Positions 46,501-55,928 of a DNA stretch of 64,000 bases are shown one piece after another. The first letter of the stretch is position 1. Each line of letters starts with the position of its first letter. Below the pieces are notes generated by a model. It was not told where the DNA came from and made no database searches. It saw nothing but the letters and a program-made list of their open reading frames with translations. Origin of the DNA: Porticoccaceae bacterium (GTDB lineage Bacteria > Pseudomonadota > Gammaproteobacteria > Pseudomonadales > Porticoccaceae); the NCBI GenBank assembly GCA_902562425.1, contig CACETF010000002.1:1-64000 (forward strand). Direction: 5' to 3'. A program made the translations under genes and the position numbers.

Positions 46501-47319
46501 GTGAGAGGTAACGTGTGCAATACACAAATAATGGGTGTTATAAACGTCACACCTGACTCCTTTTCAGACGGTGGAAAATTCTTTAGGGGTGATCGCATAG
46601 ATTTCGATGGTATACTTCGAACCGTCGATTCAATGCTGATGGCAGGCGCGGACATAATTGATGTTGGGGGTGAGTCGACTCGTCCTGGTTCCGACTCGGT
46701 CGGAGGAGATCAACAAGCTTCTCGCGTGTTGCCGGTATTGGAGGCACTTAAGACTAACTTTGACACCATTTTATCTGTGGACACTAGTTGCCCTCAGCTT
46801 ATCAGAGACGCTGCCTCTGTGGGGGCCAATTTTATTAATGATGTCAGAGCCTTGCAGCGACCGGGTGCTTTGGAAGCGGCTGTTGAAGCTGAGTTGCCAG
46901 TTTGCCTGACTCATATGCAGAATCAGCCTAAAAGCATGCAAGACGCACCTTTTTACTTAGATGTTGTGTCTGAGGTTCTTGCATTTTTATTAGAAAGAAA
47001 GGATGCATGCTTGGCTGCAGGAATACCTCGAGATAAAATCTATATTGATCCTGGTTTCGGATTTGGAAAGACACTAGAGCATAATGTTATGCTCTTTAAC
47101 GCAATTGATCGGTTTGTTGCCACTGGATTTCCAGTTATAGTAGGTGTGTCAAGAAAGCGGATGATTAGCGAGCTTCTTCAAAACCCATCAGAGCACAGAC
47201 TTATAGGTAGTGTTGTCTTGGCTGTTTTAGCGGCTCAGCGTGGAGTATCGATCTTGAGAGTGCACGACGTAGACGAAACAGCCAAGGCAATAAAAATTCT
47301 TCAACAAATTGACTTTTAG
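46501..47319 (+). CDS. folP: Dihydropteroate synthase
   Basis: The folate enzyme that condenses hydroxymethyl-dihydropterin diphosphate with p-aminobenzoate, the sulfonamide target. The 272-residue TIM barrel has [68 protein letters not shown] and [12 protein letters not shown]. The start may be GTG 46501 or GTG 46513; the latter lies four bases after GAGAGG. The gene sits between ftsH and glmM, the usual order in gammaproteobacteria. Confidence 0.96.
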   Translation: MRGNVCNTQIMGVINVTPDSFSDGGKFFRGDRIDFDGILRTVDSMLMAGADIIDVGGESTRPGSDSVGGDQQASRVLPVLEALKTNFDTILSVDTSCPQLIRDAASVGANFINDVRALQRPGALEAAVEAELPVCLTHMQNQPKSMQDAPFYLDVVSEVLAFLLERKDACLAAGIPRDKIYIDPGFGFGKTLEHNVMLFNAIDRFVATGFPVIVGVSRKRMISELLQNPSEHRLIGSVVLAVLAAQRGVSILRVHDVDETAKAIKILQQIDF

Positions 47320-47327
47320 GCTCGGCA

Positions 47328-48671
47328 ATGAAGAAAAAATATTTTGGAACCGATGGTATTCGTGGCCAAGTAGGCCAATATCCTATAACAGCAGATTTTG
47401 TCCTTAAATTAGGTTGGGCAGTAGGACGGTTATTAAATCGACCAAGCGGTTCAAAGAAACAAGTTTTGATTGGTAAAGATACTAGGGTCTCTGGATATAT
47501 GTTTGAGTCGGCGTTAGAGGCCGGTTTAATCTCTGCTGGTATTGAGGTGGGGATGCTCGGTCCGATGCCTACTCCAGCTATTGCGTATTTGACTCGAGCA
47601 TTGCGAGCTTCGGCTGGCATTGTGATCAGTGCGTCTCATAATCCTTATTATGACAATGGTGTCAAATTTTTCGGCGCAGATGGATATAAGTTCTCGGAAG
47701 AGATTGAGACGGAAGTGGAGCGAATTCTCGATCTAGATCAGAAGACGATGGGTTCTGATTGTCTTGGTAAGGCTTATCGTATAACCGATGCGGATGGCAG
47801 ATATATTGAATTTTGTAAGGGCACATTGCCCATCGGATGCAATCTGAATGGGCTCAGAATTGTAGTTGATTGCGCGCACGGAGCTACTTACAGCGTAGCT
47901 CCAAAGGTATTTAAAGAGCTTGGAGCCGATATAATACAGGTAGGGACTGCCCCTGATGGCTTCAATATAAACAGCGGATGTGGATCAACTGATATTGCTG
48001 CATTGCAAAATAAAGTTGTTGAAGTTAGCGCAGATTTCGGGGTTGCGCTGGACGGAGACGGTGATAGGTGTCTCATGGTAGATAATAAAGGGGTAGTGGT
48101 GGATGGTGATGAACTTCTTTACATTATAGCGTCTCACCGAGCATCCACACCCGCTGGGTGTAGCGGAGTTGTCGGAACACAAATGACTAACGCAGGGATT
48201 GAGATTGCGCTTCGTAACAAAAGGATTCCTTTTGAACGAGTCAACGTTGGGGATAGGTATGTTGTTGAAAAACTTATTAAAAATAATTGGGATCTCGGCG
48301 GCGAGTCGTCGGGCCATATACTATGTAGGGATATAAATACCAGTGGAGATGGGATTGTTGGGTCGTTGCAAGTCATCAGAGCGTTATCTGAAACTGGACT
48401 AACTTTATCCGAGGCAGTAAGCAGTGTTTCAAAATTACCGCAGCGATTGATCAATGTCCCTGTTAAAAATAGCATCGATTTCGAATCGAATCCGCATGTA
48501 AATCAAGTACTGAAACACGCGGAAAAGGAATTGAATGGATATGGTCGTATTCTTCTTAGACCCTCCGGTACGGAGCCTCTAATTCGCGTGATGGTTGAAG
48601 GAGAGGGAAATCAACTGGTAGATAAATTAGCTAATGAGATTGCCGAAGTTGTGCGTCAGCAAGCAATATGA
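47328..48671 (+). CDS. glmM: Phosphoglucosamine mutase
   Basis: A 447-residue enzyme interconverting glucosamine-6- and -1-phosphate for UDP-GlcNAc synthesis. It starts [15 protein letters not shown]. The phosphorylated active serine is S103 in [15 protein letters not shown], the metal-binding loop is [13 protein letters not shown], the sugar loop GGESSGHIL, and the phosphate-binding loop [15 protein letters not shown]. It is eight bases after folP. The product feeds MurA and LPS synthesis encoded elsewhere in the window. Confidence 0.97.
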   Translation: MKKKYFGTDGIRGQVGQYPITADFVLKLGWAVGRLLNRPSGSKKQVLIGKDTRVSGYMFESALEAGLISAGIEVGMLGPMPTPAIAYLTRALRASAGIVISASHNPYYDNGVKFFGADGYKFSEEIETEVERILDLDQKTMGSDCLGKAYRITDADGRYIEFCKGTLPIGCNLNGLRIVVDCAHGATYSVAPKVFKELGADIIQVGTAPDGFNINSGCGSTDIAALQNKVVEVSADFGVALDGDGDRCLMVDNKGVVVDGDELLYIIASHRASTPAGCSGVVGTQMTNAGIEIALRNKRIPFERVNVGDRYVVEKLIKNNWDLGGESSGHILCRDINTSGDGIVGSLQVIRALSETGLTLSEAVSSVSKLPQRLINVPVKNSIDFESNPHVNQVLKHAEKELNGYGRILLRPSGTEPLIRVMVEGEGNQLVDKLANEIAEVVRQQAI

Positions 48672-48789
48672 CTTCGTCAAATCAAGCTAGAGCTATGTTC
48701 TTTATTTCCATTGCTGGGACTAGTGTTCCAGTTTCCCTGAAAAAAGTGCTTTTAAAGCACGCTCAGACATGATCGAGGAGTCAAAAATA

Positions 48790-49527
48790 TTGTTAGTTGT
48801 AGGAAATTGGAAGATGAATGGATCATCAGCTATGGCGGCTGACTTTTTAGACAGGTTCATTAATCATTGGAATGGGTCCGATCGAGTAGATGTAGGATTG
48901 TTGCCACCCTCAGTTTATGTTTCCCAATTTGAACAATCGTTGCGAGGAAGCTCTATTAAAGTCGGTGGCCAAAATATAGCGACTGAAATGGAAGGGGCAT
49001 TCACTGGAGAAGTGAGCAGCCAAATGTTGAGGGACTTGGGTTGTCAGATGGTGTTGATAGGGCATTCGGAGCGCCGCATAAATTTCCAAGAGGACAATGA
49101 TACAATTGCCGCAAAGTATCATATTGCATGCGTCGCTGACCTCATGCCTATTTTATGCGTTGGCGAAACTTCAGACCATCGTAATTCGGGATTAACCTTC
49201 GATGTGATATCGGAGCAGATTTATTCAGTTAAGAATCTAGTAGGTGAAAATGTTTTATGTGCAGGGGTAATAGCTTATGAACCCGTCTGGGCAATCGGTA
49301 CGGGGGTGGCAGCATCACCAAAACAGGCCCAAGAAGTGCACTCATGCATCAGAGATTTATTAGGTCCAAAAGGAAAGCAGACACAAATTATTTACGGAGG
49401 GAGTTTAAACAGGGATAATGCGGGAGCTTTGTTTGCAGAGCGAGATATTGACGGAGGTTTGGTTGGCGGTGCCTCATTGCATGCGGAGCATTTCTTGGAA
49501 ATAATTAGACAGGCAGAAGATGCATGA
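48790..49527 (+). CDS. tpiA: Triosephosphate isomerase
   Basis: The glycolytic enzyme interconverting DHAP and glyceraldehyde-3-phosphate. TTG 48790 is preferred because GAGGAG at 48775-48780 lies nine bases upstream and the product then starts directly before VVGNWKMNGS, as in other TpiA (245 residues). An in-frame ATG at 48769 adds seven residues but has no ribosome binding site. Catalytic residues are the lysine in NWKMNG, the histidine in IGHSERR and the glutamate in AYEPVWAIGTG; IIYGGSLN and GGLVGGASL bind phosphate. It overlaps secG by four bases. Confidence 0.94.
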   Translation: MLVVGNWKMNGSSAMAADFLDRFINHWNGSDRVDVGLLPPSVYVSQFEQSLRGSSIKVGGQNIATEMEGAFTGEVSSQMLRDLGCQMVLIGHSERRINFQEDNDTIAAKYHIACVADLMPILCVGETSDHRNSGLTFDVISEQIYSVKNLVGENVLCAGVIAYEPVWAIGTGVAASPKQAQEVHSCIRDLLGPKGKQTQIIYGGSLNRDNAGALFAERDIDGGLVGGASLHAEHFLEIIRQAEDA

Positions 49528-49889
49528 TTAGTAGTTACATATTAGTGTTTCATTTTATAGTTGCAGTGGCGCTGATTGGCCTTGTGCTATTGCAACAGGG
49601 AAAGGGGGCGGAGGCGGGAGCGTCATTCGGCTCAGGTGCTTCTCAGACAGTATTTGGTAGTAGCGGTAGTTGGAACTTCTTCAGTAAATCGACAGCAGTA
49701 TTGGCGACTATTTTCTTCGTAACCAGTATAAGTCTGGCTGTGATTGCAAAAAATCGCTCAATCGTTGATGAATCTTTTTTTTCTGAACCTGGAGATTTAC
49801 CGGTAAGCGAGAAAGAATTGTCCGATGTCCCAGAAATACAAGATGAAGAGATGCCGGCAGATGATCTGTCCGATTTGCCTCTTGAATGA
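49524..49889 (+). CDS. secG: Protein translocase subunit SecG
   Basis: A 121-residue accessory subunit of the SecYEG channel with two membrane segments (ISSYILVFHFIVAVALIGLVLLQQ at the start and FSKSTAVLATIFFVTSISLAVI) joined by a glycine-rich loop (GAEAGASFGSGASQTVFGSSGS), which is typical. The C-terminal tail is acidic. Its ATG overlaps the tpiA stop as ATGA. tRNA-Leu(GAG) follows 13 bases later, as in E. coli. Confidence 0.95.
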   Translation: MISSYILVFHFIVAVALIGLVLLQQGKGAEAGASFGSGASQTVFGSSGSWNFFSKSTAVLATIFFVTSISLAVIAKNRSIVDESFFSEPGDLPVSEKELSDVPEIQDEEMPADDLSDLPLE

Positions 49890-49902
49890 CAGTTTGTAAA
49901 GC

Positions 49903-49987
49903 GCCCAAGTGGTGGAAATGGTAGACACGCTATCTTGAGGGGGTAGTGGCGAAAGCCGTGCCGGTTCAAGTCCGGCCTTGGGCACCA
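49903..49987 (+). tRNA. tRNA-Leu (anticodon GAG)
   Basis: An 85-base class II tRNA with its CCA encoded. The acceptor GCCCAAG pairs with CTTGGGC. The anticodon stem CTATC/GGTAG closes a seven-base loop TTGAGGG with GAG at 49937-49939. A variable arm follows, then the T arm GCCGG-TTCAAGT-CCGGC. It follows secG as in E. coli leuU. The integrase gene begins 164 bases downstream, so the 3' end is the likely attachment site of the island. Confidence 0.97.
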
Positions 49988-50024
49988 TATCATAATCTAA
50001 TGTAATCCAATAAAGTCCATATAG

Positions 50025-50044
50025 CCCTGAATTTACAGGGTTTT
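50025..50044 (+). terminator. Intrinsic terminator after tRNA-Leu
   Basis: A five-base-pair stem CCCTG/CAGGG (50025-50029 and 50036-50040) with a six-base loop is followed by TTTT. It lies 38 bases past the tRNA 3' end and probably ends the tpiA-secG-tRNA transcript. The stem is short, so efficiency may be modest. Confidence 0.55.
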
Positions 50045-50082
50045 CAAGCCCAACTTAGCACATTATTATCCATAATAGTGTA

Positions 50083-50111
50083 TTGACATCCTTAATAGTC
50101 GACGGTATTTT
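50083..50111 (+). promoter_or_regulatory. Possible integrase promoter
   Basis: A perfect -35 hexamer TTGACA at 50083-50088 is spaced 17 bases from TATTTT at 50106-50111, about 40 bases before the integrase ATG. A direct repeat GACGGTAT occurs twice here (50101-50108 and 50113-50120) and could be an operator or arm-type site for integrase autoregulation. Assigned by consensus only. Confidence 0.4.
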
Positions 50112-50150
50112 TGACGGTATACTGGTTCATTTGTTGTTTGGTACCGTCAA

Positions 50151-51341
50151 ATGTCACTCACTGCTGTTCAAGTTAAAGAAGCCAAATCCTCAGATAAAGA
50201 TCAAAAGTTATCTGATGGCGAAGGTATGTATTTACTCGTTAAGGTCAATGGCAAAAAATACTGGCGTATGGACTACCGATTCTCCGGTAAGCGAAAGACG
50301 TATGCCTTGGGTGTGTTCCCCATAGTATCTTTAAAAGAGGCGAGAGAGGGTCGTTATGAAGCAAGAAGACTCCTCTCTGAGGGTCTTGACCCTAGCGAGG
50401 TAAAAAAAGAGCGGAGACGACATACAAGTGTTCCCACGTTTGCTGAGATAGTGAATCACTGGTGGCATCATGAGAAAGGCCAGTGGACCAACGACCATGC
50501 AAGTCGGGTCATAAAACGGTTAAAAGATAACAGTTTTTATGATTTAGGTAAGCTACCAGCAGATCAAATAACGCCACTTCAAATCATAGCGGTAATCAAA
50601 AAGATAGAGGGTCGAGGTGCCTTAGACGTTGCTAATCGAGTTAAGCAGGGAATAAAGGCTGCTTATCGATATGCGGTGCAGCACGGCATTGTCACAACTA
50701 ACCCTGCTGGTGATCTAGATGGGATCGTCAAAGCGAGAAAAGTGAAACATCGCCCCTCTTTACCTAAAAGTGAACTTTCCCAATTTCTTGTAGATTTAGA
50801 CTCTTATGCATTGCGCGGTACTTTACTTACCCATTTTGCAATAAAGCTTTTGGTCCTGACATTTGTTCGCTCAGGGGAGTTACGGGGAGCTACATGGGAC
50901 GAGTTTGATATTGAAGGCAGGGTTTGGCGCATTCCTGCAGACAGAATGAAGATGAAAGTTGAGCACTTGGTTCCACTGTCGACTAAGGCATTAGAAGTAC
51001 TGTCACGGCTTAGAGAAATTAGTAATGGTGAACTACTTTTCCCATCCGTTATTAATCGTAAAAAGCCAATGTCGGATAACACCATGAGACAAGCGATTTT
51101 TAGAATGGGTTATGACGGCGAGGTTGAGGGCAAAAGTAAGGCTGTCCCGCATGGCTTTAGGGCAACTGCGTCGTCCATTCTAAACGAGGAAGGTTTTAAC
51201 CCTGATGCGATAGAGCGTCAACTTGCACATCAGGAGAGAAACGGGGTGAGAGCAGCTTACACGCATCATGCTCGGTATATGGACGAGCGGATCAAGATGA
51301 TGCAGTGGTGGGCGGATTATCTTGATCAATTGCTTGACTAG
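50151..51341 (+). CDS. P4-type tyrosine-recombinase integrase
   Basis: A 396-residue site-specific integrase that inserts mobile islands at tRNA 3' ends. The N-terminal arm-binding DUF4102 domain (SLTAVQVKEAKSSDKDQKLSDG, MYLLVKVNGKKYWRMDYRF) is followed by the core-binding part and the catalytic domain. That domain has the first arginine in VRSGELRGATWDEFD, HGFRATASSILNEEG (HxxR) and the C-terminal RAAYTHHARYMDERIKMMQWWADYLD segment holding the tyrosine. It appears intact and reads away from the tRNA. It marks the left end of the 50-61 kb accessory region. Confidence 0.95.
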   Translation: MSLTAVQVKEAKSSDKDQKLSDGEGMYLLVKVNGKKYWRMDYRFSGKRKTYALGVFPIVSLKEAREGRYEARRLLSEGLDPSEVKKERRRHTSVPTFAEIVNHWWHHEKGQWTNDHASRVIKRLKDNSFYDLGKLPADQITPLQIIAVIKKIEGRGALDVANRVKQGIKAAYRYAVQHGIVTTNPAGDLDGIVKARKVKHRPSLPKSELSQFLVDLDSYALRGTLLTHFAIKLLVLTFVRSGELRGATWDEFDIEGRVWRIPADRMKMKVEHLVPLSTKALEVLSRLREISNGELLFPSVINRKKPMSDNTMRQAIFRMGYDGEVEGKSKAVPHGFRATASSILNEEGFNPDAIERQLAHQERNGVRAAYTHHARYMDERIKMMQWWADYLDQLLD

Positions 51342-51414
51342 CTCCGGGATGCGAAGCTTGTTTTGTAAAAAAGCTAACACTTGAGATAGTGAACAGGCAT
51401 ATCATTACTTATAG

Positions 51415-51831
51415 TTATAAGTAAAACAAAACCCATGAAAATAATACATACAAAAAATCATAAGCGAGCGACATTGGGCTATACCTGATCTCCCAAGTCA
51501 TGTGCCACAGAGGGTCGTCAATTACTTCGTCGAGGCTCTCGAGTGTCAGATTTTTCATGTGTAGAAGCTGGCCAATTTCGGCAGGAGGCATCTTGCGATA
51601 CTCCTCAAGAAAAACTCTTAAGGTGGGAACTGGCGGCACCTCACTGATAATTTTCCCTAAATGCAAATACCAGCGCTCGTCGGAGTAATGCTCGCACCAA
51701 AGGATTTGCTTTACTTTAGGGGGGGTTTTCCACAATGGACTGCCTTGAGGCTGAACTTTAAGCTCGCCTTGTTGATCAAAGTCCACCATCACATGGTTTG
51801 GATTTCCAGAAATAAACGGTCTGCCTGACAT
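51415..51831 (-). CDS. Uncharacterised protein with C-terminal membrane segment
   Basis: A 138-residue product that I do not recognise. It starts MSGRPFISGNPNHVMVDFDQ, has a tryptophan-rich middle (ILWCEHYSDERWYLHLG) and ends with a hydrophobic stretch (LAYDFLYVLFSWVLFYL) that could be a membrane anchor or a tail-type signal. It is on the opposite strand to the integrase and methyltransferase genes, alone between them. It could be an accessory island gene. Confidence 0.5.
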   Translation of the reverse strand: MSGRPFISGNPNHVMVDFDQQGELKVQPQGSPLWKTPPKVKQILWCEHYSDERWYLHLGKIISEVPPVPTLRVFLEEYRKMPPAEIGQLLHMKNLTLESLDEVIDDPLWHMTWEIRYSPMSLAYDFLYVLFSWVLFYL

Positions 51832-52046
51832 AACGTTACCCTCGCCTCCAAAAAGGAAAATGTCGCGAGTAACATCGGAGGCTTGGATGCGAAGCGACGG
51901 TTTAGCAAGTATTTGTTAATCGCCCTGCAAGTGTCATAAATCGGCGATAACAGCAGAGTAGCTGCCCCAAAACATTTTAACAAGCATCAAGATTTAGGGC
52001 ATCGCTACCAAGCTCATGGAACAAACATATCCCTATTACTTCCCTG

Positions 52047-52069
52047 CTCGGACCTTCTGCGAGTCCGAG
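52047..52069. repeat. Inverted repeat upstream of the methyltransferase
   Basis: CTCGGAC and GTCCGAG, perfect seven-base arms, flank nine bases (52054-52062). The repeat ends about 50 bases before the methyltransferase ATG. Restriction-modification genes are often controlled by such sites, either by a C protein or by the methyltransferase itself; here no C protein gene is seen. It could also be a transcript hairpin, and the following TTCTCC is not a clean T run. Confidence 0.45.
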
Positions 52070-52119
52070 TTCTCCTTATTTTCCCTCTTCGATTGCATAA
52101 CACGAAATTAACGTTTTAA

Positions 52120-53292
52120 ATGTCTGAGAAGTCGTCCAGAACTGGATCTACTATGATTCCAAATAAAAGTTACTCCAGCTTCTTTAGCGGTATTGGTGGT
52201 CTAGAGGCGACTACGCCCGCGCTGTCCTATTGTGAAATCGATACAAAAGCCCAAAAAGTACTACGACACCGATTCCCTGGCACAGTGGTCTATGACGACA
52301 TACGCAATGTAAATAAAATTGACTCCACAGTCATCGCTGGCGGCTGGCCGTGCCAGGACATCAGTGTTGCAGGCAGAGGAGTGGGTCTCCGCGGAGAAAA
52401 TTCAGGTCTCTTCTACCATCTTTTACGAATTGGTGTGAGTTCGAACTGCGAATCTATCGTTGCTGAGAACGTCTCCAACATCCGCAAATTGGACAATGGC
52501 AAGGTCTTCAGAGAGGTTGTCAGAGAATTCTTTGAAGCTGGCTATACGAATATTGCTTGGCGGGAGATAAACGCACGAGAGCTAGGGCTGCCACACCATA
52601 GGAACCGAGTTTTTTTTATTGCCTCTACTAACAAAAAAGCCGCCTTGTCTCTATTCCGCGAGTTACCGCAGATCCAGCACTTGCGATCAGCAGAACCAAC
52701 GGATGTTGCAGGGTTTTATTGGACAGCTGGCACACATTCCATAAACTACTCGAGAGGTTATGTTCCAACCATAAAAGTCGGATCATCATTGTCTATCCCA
52801 TCTCCTCCAGCAATCCATTTCAACGACACAGTCAGGCTTTTAAGTCCAATCGAGGCATTAAGGTTACAAGGCTTCGATCCAGCAACGCTGGGCACGATCA
52901 AACGAAGCGAGGCCTACCGTATGGCTGGTAATGCAGTCGCAGTACCAGTCGGTCGATTCGTGCTGGATGGTGCTTTAAACGAGACTCCATTGCCGGATTT
53001 GAGAACGAAGGACCAACTATCCTTATTTGAAGACGATTTCTTAGGTGAAACGGGAAGGGTGCCACAGGCAGGATTATTTAACGGAAAAATGACTGAGGTA
53101 ATTCTGGAGACGCCACCTCTAGCCGACAACCTGCGAGACTTCATTGATTTTGATACTGAAGAATCATTATCACCCAGAGCAGCAACGGGTCTTTTGAGAC
53201 GCTTGGAAAGGAACGCCACCCCATGTCCTGAATCCTTACATGAAGCGCTTAGCCGTATTTCACAAGCGAAATCGACTGACACAGGGGGCTGA
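52120..53292 (+). CDS. C5-cytosine DNA methyltransferase
   Basis: A 390-residue Dcm-type modification enzyme. Motif I is FFSGIGGLEA (about residues 21-30), motif IV GGWPCQDIS with the catalytic cysteine near residue 78, motif VI ENVSNI, motif VIII RNRVFFIAS, motif IX RLQGFD and motif X MAGNAVAVPVG. The target-recognition stretch (about 185-235) is short, suggesting a short site. About 110 residues follow motif X, an unusual tail with an acidic patch. A start at ATG 52153 is possible. It opens the run of co-directional genes that includes the MORC-type ATPase and the nuclease-helicase, and should protect host DNA. Confidence 0.93.
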   Translation: MSEKSSRTGSTMIPNKSYSSFFSGIGGLEATTPALSYCEIDTKAQKVLRHRFPGTVVYDDIRNVNKIDSTVIAGGWPCQDISVAGRGVGLRGENSGLFYHLLRIGVSSNCESIVAENVSNIRKLDNGKVFREVVREFFEAGYTNIAWREINARELGLPHHRNRVFFIASTNKKAALSLFRELPQIQHLRSAEPTDVAGFYWTAGTHSINYSRGYVPTIKVGSSLSIPSPPAIHFNDTVRLLSPIEALRLQGFDPATLGTIKRSEAYRMAGNAVAVPVGRFVLDGALNETPLPDLRTKDQLSLFEDDFLGETGRVPQAGLFNGKMTEVILETPPLADNLRDFIDFDTEESLSPRAATGLLRRLERNATPCPESLHEALSRISQAKSTDTGG

Positions 53293-53295
53293 ATC

Positions 53296-53625
53296 TTGGC
53301 ACGAAAGAACTGGAGTGACGCGGAGTGCGCGGTGTTAGTTGCTCTTTATATGCAATCAAGTTTCTCAATAGCGGACGACGCCAGAGGGGAAAATAAACAG
53401 TTAGCCAGCGATTTTTCTCGAGATCCAGGCAGTATTGATCGCCAATGGCGAAACATTAAGGATTACCTCAATCGTGAACCTGGGAAAAACATAAGTGGCA
53501 CACTAAAGTATTACTGCGACGCAGCAACAGATGATATTGGCGCCCTAAAAAAACTGGCTCTACATTACTGTACAAAAAACGAATGGCACTTAGTTAAGGA
53601 TCTTTTAAAAAATGAATCTAAGTAA
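53296..53625 (+). CDS. Small SANT/Myb-like DNA-binding protein
   Basis: A 109-residue protein three bases after the methyltransferase gene. The N-terminal RKNWSDAECAVLVALYMQ and RDPGSIDRQWRNIKDYLN fit a helix-turn-helix of the SANT/Myb type, with spaced tryptophans, and it is basic. No catalytic motif is seen. It could be the specificity or loading factor of the system or a regulator. It overlaps the GHKL ATPase gene by 14 bases, so the two are probably translated together. Function inferred only from fold-like pattern and position. Confidence 0.6.
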   Translation: MARKNWSDAECAVLVALYMQSSFSIADDARGENKQLASDFSRDPGSIDRQWRNIKDYLNREPGKNISGTLKYYCDAATDDIGALKKLALHYCTKNEWHLVKDLLKNESK

Positions 53626-55915
53626 CCAACAGCCCAGAGCTATTGACGTAACGCCTGACCCGGCGATGCTCCAAGTATTGTCCAAGCTGGAGGTTCCTCC
53701 AGAAGGATGCCTAGGAGAACTCATAGATAATTCGCTCGATAGCTTCAGGGAAAGTGAGATTCCAAAAGGAAAAATAGAAATTCGGATAGAGCAAGACACG
53801 TTGAATTATTCGGACAATGGCTCCGGCTTGAATATCGATCAAATTGAGCAAGCTCTTACAGCTGGCGCTAGCTCGAAAAGCAAAGTGGGTGAGCTAGGCC
53901 TTTTTGGAATTGGGTTCAACTTAGGGACATCTAAACTAGGCACTAAAACGACAATTTTCACGAAACGCAAAGAGGATAGTTCATGGATAACTGCGACTAT
54001 TGATCCACTTAAAATGTCGGCCCGAAGTAAAAATAAGAGATACGAATTGCAGCCTGAGTACGTGGCACTAGACACTGATCTGGAGTCGGGACTGATAGTT
54101 CGCATCGAGCTTCGCAAACAATACGTCGGAAAGCTAGGTCGTCCGCGCTCTGTAAGCAATATAAGGGCTAAGCTTGGCCGTTCGTATAGTTATGTTTTAA
54201 GAACAGAGGTACCAGGGCTACCAGCCAAATTTGCAGGAGACAAAAGAGACTTTTCATTGAAGGTAAACGACGTCGCTGTTACTCCACGGATTCCTTGTAT
54301 TTGGGACCAGGATAGAGAAATGGCAAACGGAGCGAAGGCCGTTCAAAGTATTGACACTACATTAGCTGAGACGCTCGTTTGTCAGGCCTGTGGTTATGAA
54401 GAGCCTGAGGACCATGATGGTCCATGCAGCGAGTGTGGAGGCGATGACCTGATACTTCAGCATCGACGAATTTGGGGTTGGATTGGAGTACAACGAGCAA
54501 TTGAAAGTGAAGAATATGGCATCGATCTAATTCGCCTCGGTAGAACGATTGAGGCCGATAGCAAAGACTTTTTTAAATTCACAGACCCTGATACTCAAAA
54601 ATCGGAACTTGAGTACCCTATCGAGCAAACAAACGCGGGACGAATAGTTGGAGAAATTCACTGTGATCATGTTCCAGTTGAATTCACCAAACAGAGTTTT
54701 GAAAAAATAAACCATCAGTTCCGGCAGGTTGCCAGAGTGGTCCGGGGCGAAACATGGTTGCGGCCTCGGTATGCACGGCAAGCCACTGGAAATATCAACG
54801 AGTCCGTGATGGCTGTTGTCTATGGGGGGGTTCGAAGAGTCGACCCGGGGGAAAGAAACTTAATTCCTGGCAATGGAGAGAAAGCAATACATCAAGAATC
54901 ACGAAACTGGATGAAAAAATTCCATGATGGAATTGAAGATTTCCAGCTTGACTCCAAGTGGTGGGTTGCTTGTGAAAGCCATGACAAGATCAAAAGAAAC
55001 GCCAATACCGGTGATAACAACCCCTCTGGAGAAATACTGGGGCCGGACCCGTTTGCTGGCTCTGCAAATACAAACACAACTAAAGACTCGGCGAAGAGCA
55101 AGCCAAGAACGATTAAGGAGTTCGCTGAAGAATGGAGGGCAGGCGCCACAAAGAGAGAAGACTTATCGAAAGCCCTTTATCTAAAGGCTATCGACCACAA
55201 ATTTGAAATTTCCGTCTGGGAGACCTTAGTAGAAATTAAGTTAGCGGAAGATCAAGCTTCCAGACCGAGCTTTTTGTTGACTACGTCTGGTGCAAACTTC
55301 GAGGTTTTTGTTAGCAAAAGACACTCTTTGATCTCATCGTATGGCCGAACGGCAACTGACATAGCACTGGGCGAGGCTGCACACCACCTTGCCAATCAAG
55401 GCTCTAAGGCTTCTTTTGGTGAGGTATTAGCTGAACTTTTAAAAAGCTATCCCGATGAGGAAAAGTCAGAGGCTGTTACTAGACAAAAATGTGATGCTCT
55501 TAAATCAATATTTCGAGCAAGACTGCCAAAATTACTTCTTAAAGAAAGCTCTAAAATATGGTCGTCGATATCAAACGCTGAAAGAGAGAAGATAGCCCTA
55601 TTTGCGGTAGACAACACGCAAACCGACCTTGATTTATTAGGAGAAAAGGGCGAGTTTGCTCGCTACATCACTTGGTCAGCGCTGACTGAGGTCATCCAGG
55701 AATTCCCGGAGCTAATCTTTAATAATAAACTGTTTACTCAGTCTCTTGGTGGTGAAATTGCGACAGAAGCCGCGAGAAGAGTTATAGACACGACTTCAGC
55801 AGCAATTATGGACTTGGTCGTCTTTGATAGAGTTGGCGAGGGGATTAGCAAATTTGAGCGTGATAGGGCCGAAATCTCCATAAGTTTTATTCAAGAAAGA
55901 CTAAATGACTCGTAA
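53612..55915 (+). CDS. MORC/MutL-type GHKL ATPase with zinc ribbon
   Basis: A 767-residue protein whose N-terminus is a Bergerat-fold ATPase. The N box is GELIDNSLDS (about residues 35-44, with E36 and N40), the G1 box DNGSGL (68-73) and the G2 lid GELGLFGIGFNLGTSKLG (93-110). The following S5-like domain carries a four-cysteine zinc ribbon (C257, C260, C272, C275). The C-terminal half (about 500-767) is helical and unrecognised. Such MORC-related ATPases occur in restriction-modification gene clusters with a cytosine methyltransferase and a nuclease-helicase, and probably clamp or compact DNA in an ATP-dependent way. That context holds here. Confidence 0.85.
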   Translation: MNLSNQQPRAIDVTPDPAMLQVLSKLEVPPEGCLGELIDNSLDSFRESEIPKGKIEIRIEQDTLNYSDNGSGLNIDQIEQALTAGASSKSKVGELGLFGIGFNLGTSKLGTKTTIFTKRKEDSSWITATIDPLKMSARSKNKRYELQPEYVALDTDLESGLIVRIELRKQYVGKLGRPRSVSNIRAKLGRSYSYVLRTEVPGLPAKFAGDKRDFSLKVNDVAVTPRIPCIWDQDREMANGAKAVQSIDTTLAETLVCQACGYEEPEDHDGPCSECGGDDLILQHRRIWGWIGVQRAIESEEYGIDLIRLGRTIEADSKDFFKFTDPDTQKSELEYPIEQTNAGRIVGEIHCDHVPVEFTKQSFEKINHQFRQVARVVRGETWLRPRYARQATGNINESVMAVVYGGVRRVDPGERNLIPGNGEKAIHQESRNWMKKFHDGIEDFQLDSKWWVACESHDKIKRNANTGDNNPSGEILGPDPFAGSANTNTTKDSAKSKPRTIKEFAEEWRAGATKREDLSKALYLKAIDHKFEISVWETLVEIKLAEDQASRPSFLLTTSGANFEVFVSKRHSLISSYGRTATDIALGEAAHHLANQGSKASFGEVLAELLKSYPDEEKSEAVTRQKCDALKSIFRARLPKLLLKESSKIWSSISNAEREKIALFAVDNTQTDLDLLGEKGEFARYITWSALTEVIQEFPELIFNNKLFTQSLGGEIATEAARRVIDTTSAAIMDLVVFDRVGEGISKFERDRAEISISFIQERLNDS

Positions 55916-55928
55916 GTGGATCTAGTTG

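Noticed and set aside
48748-48762. Hairpin GTGCTT/AAGCAC before tpiA as a terminator
   Set aside because: The stem is short and no T run follows it.
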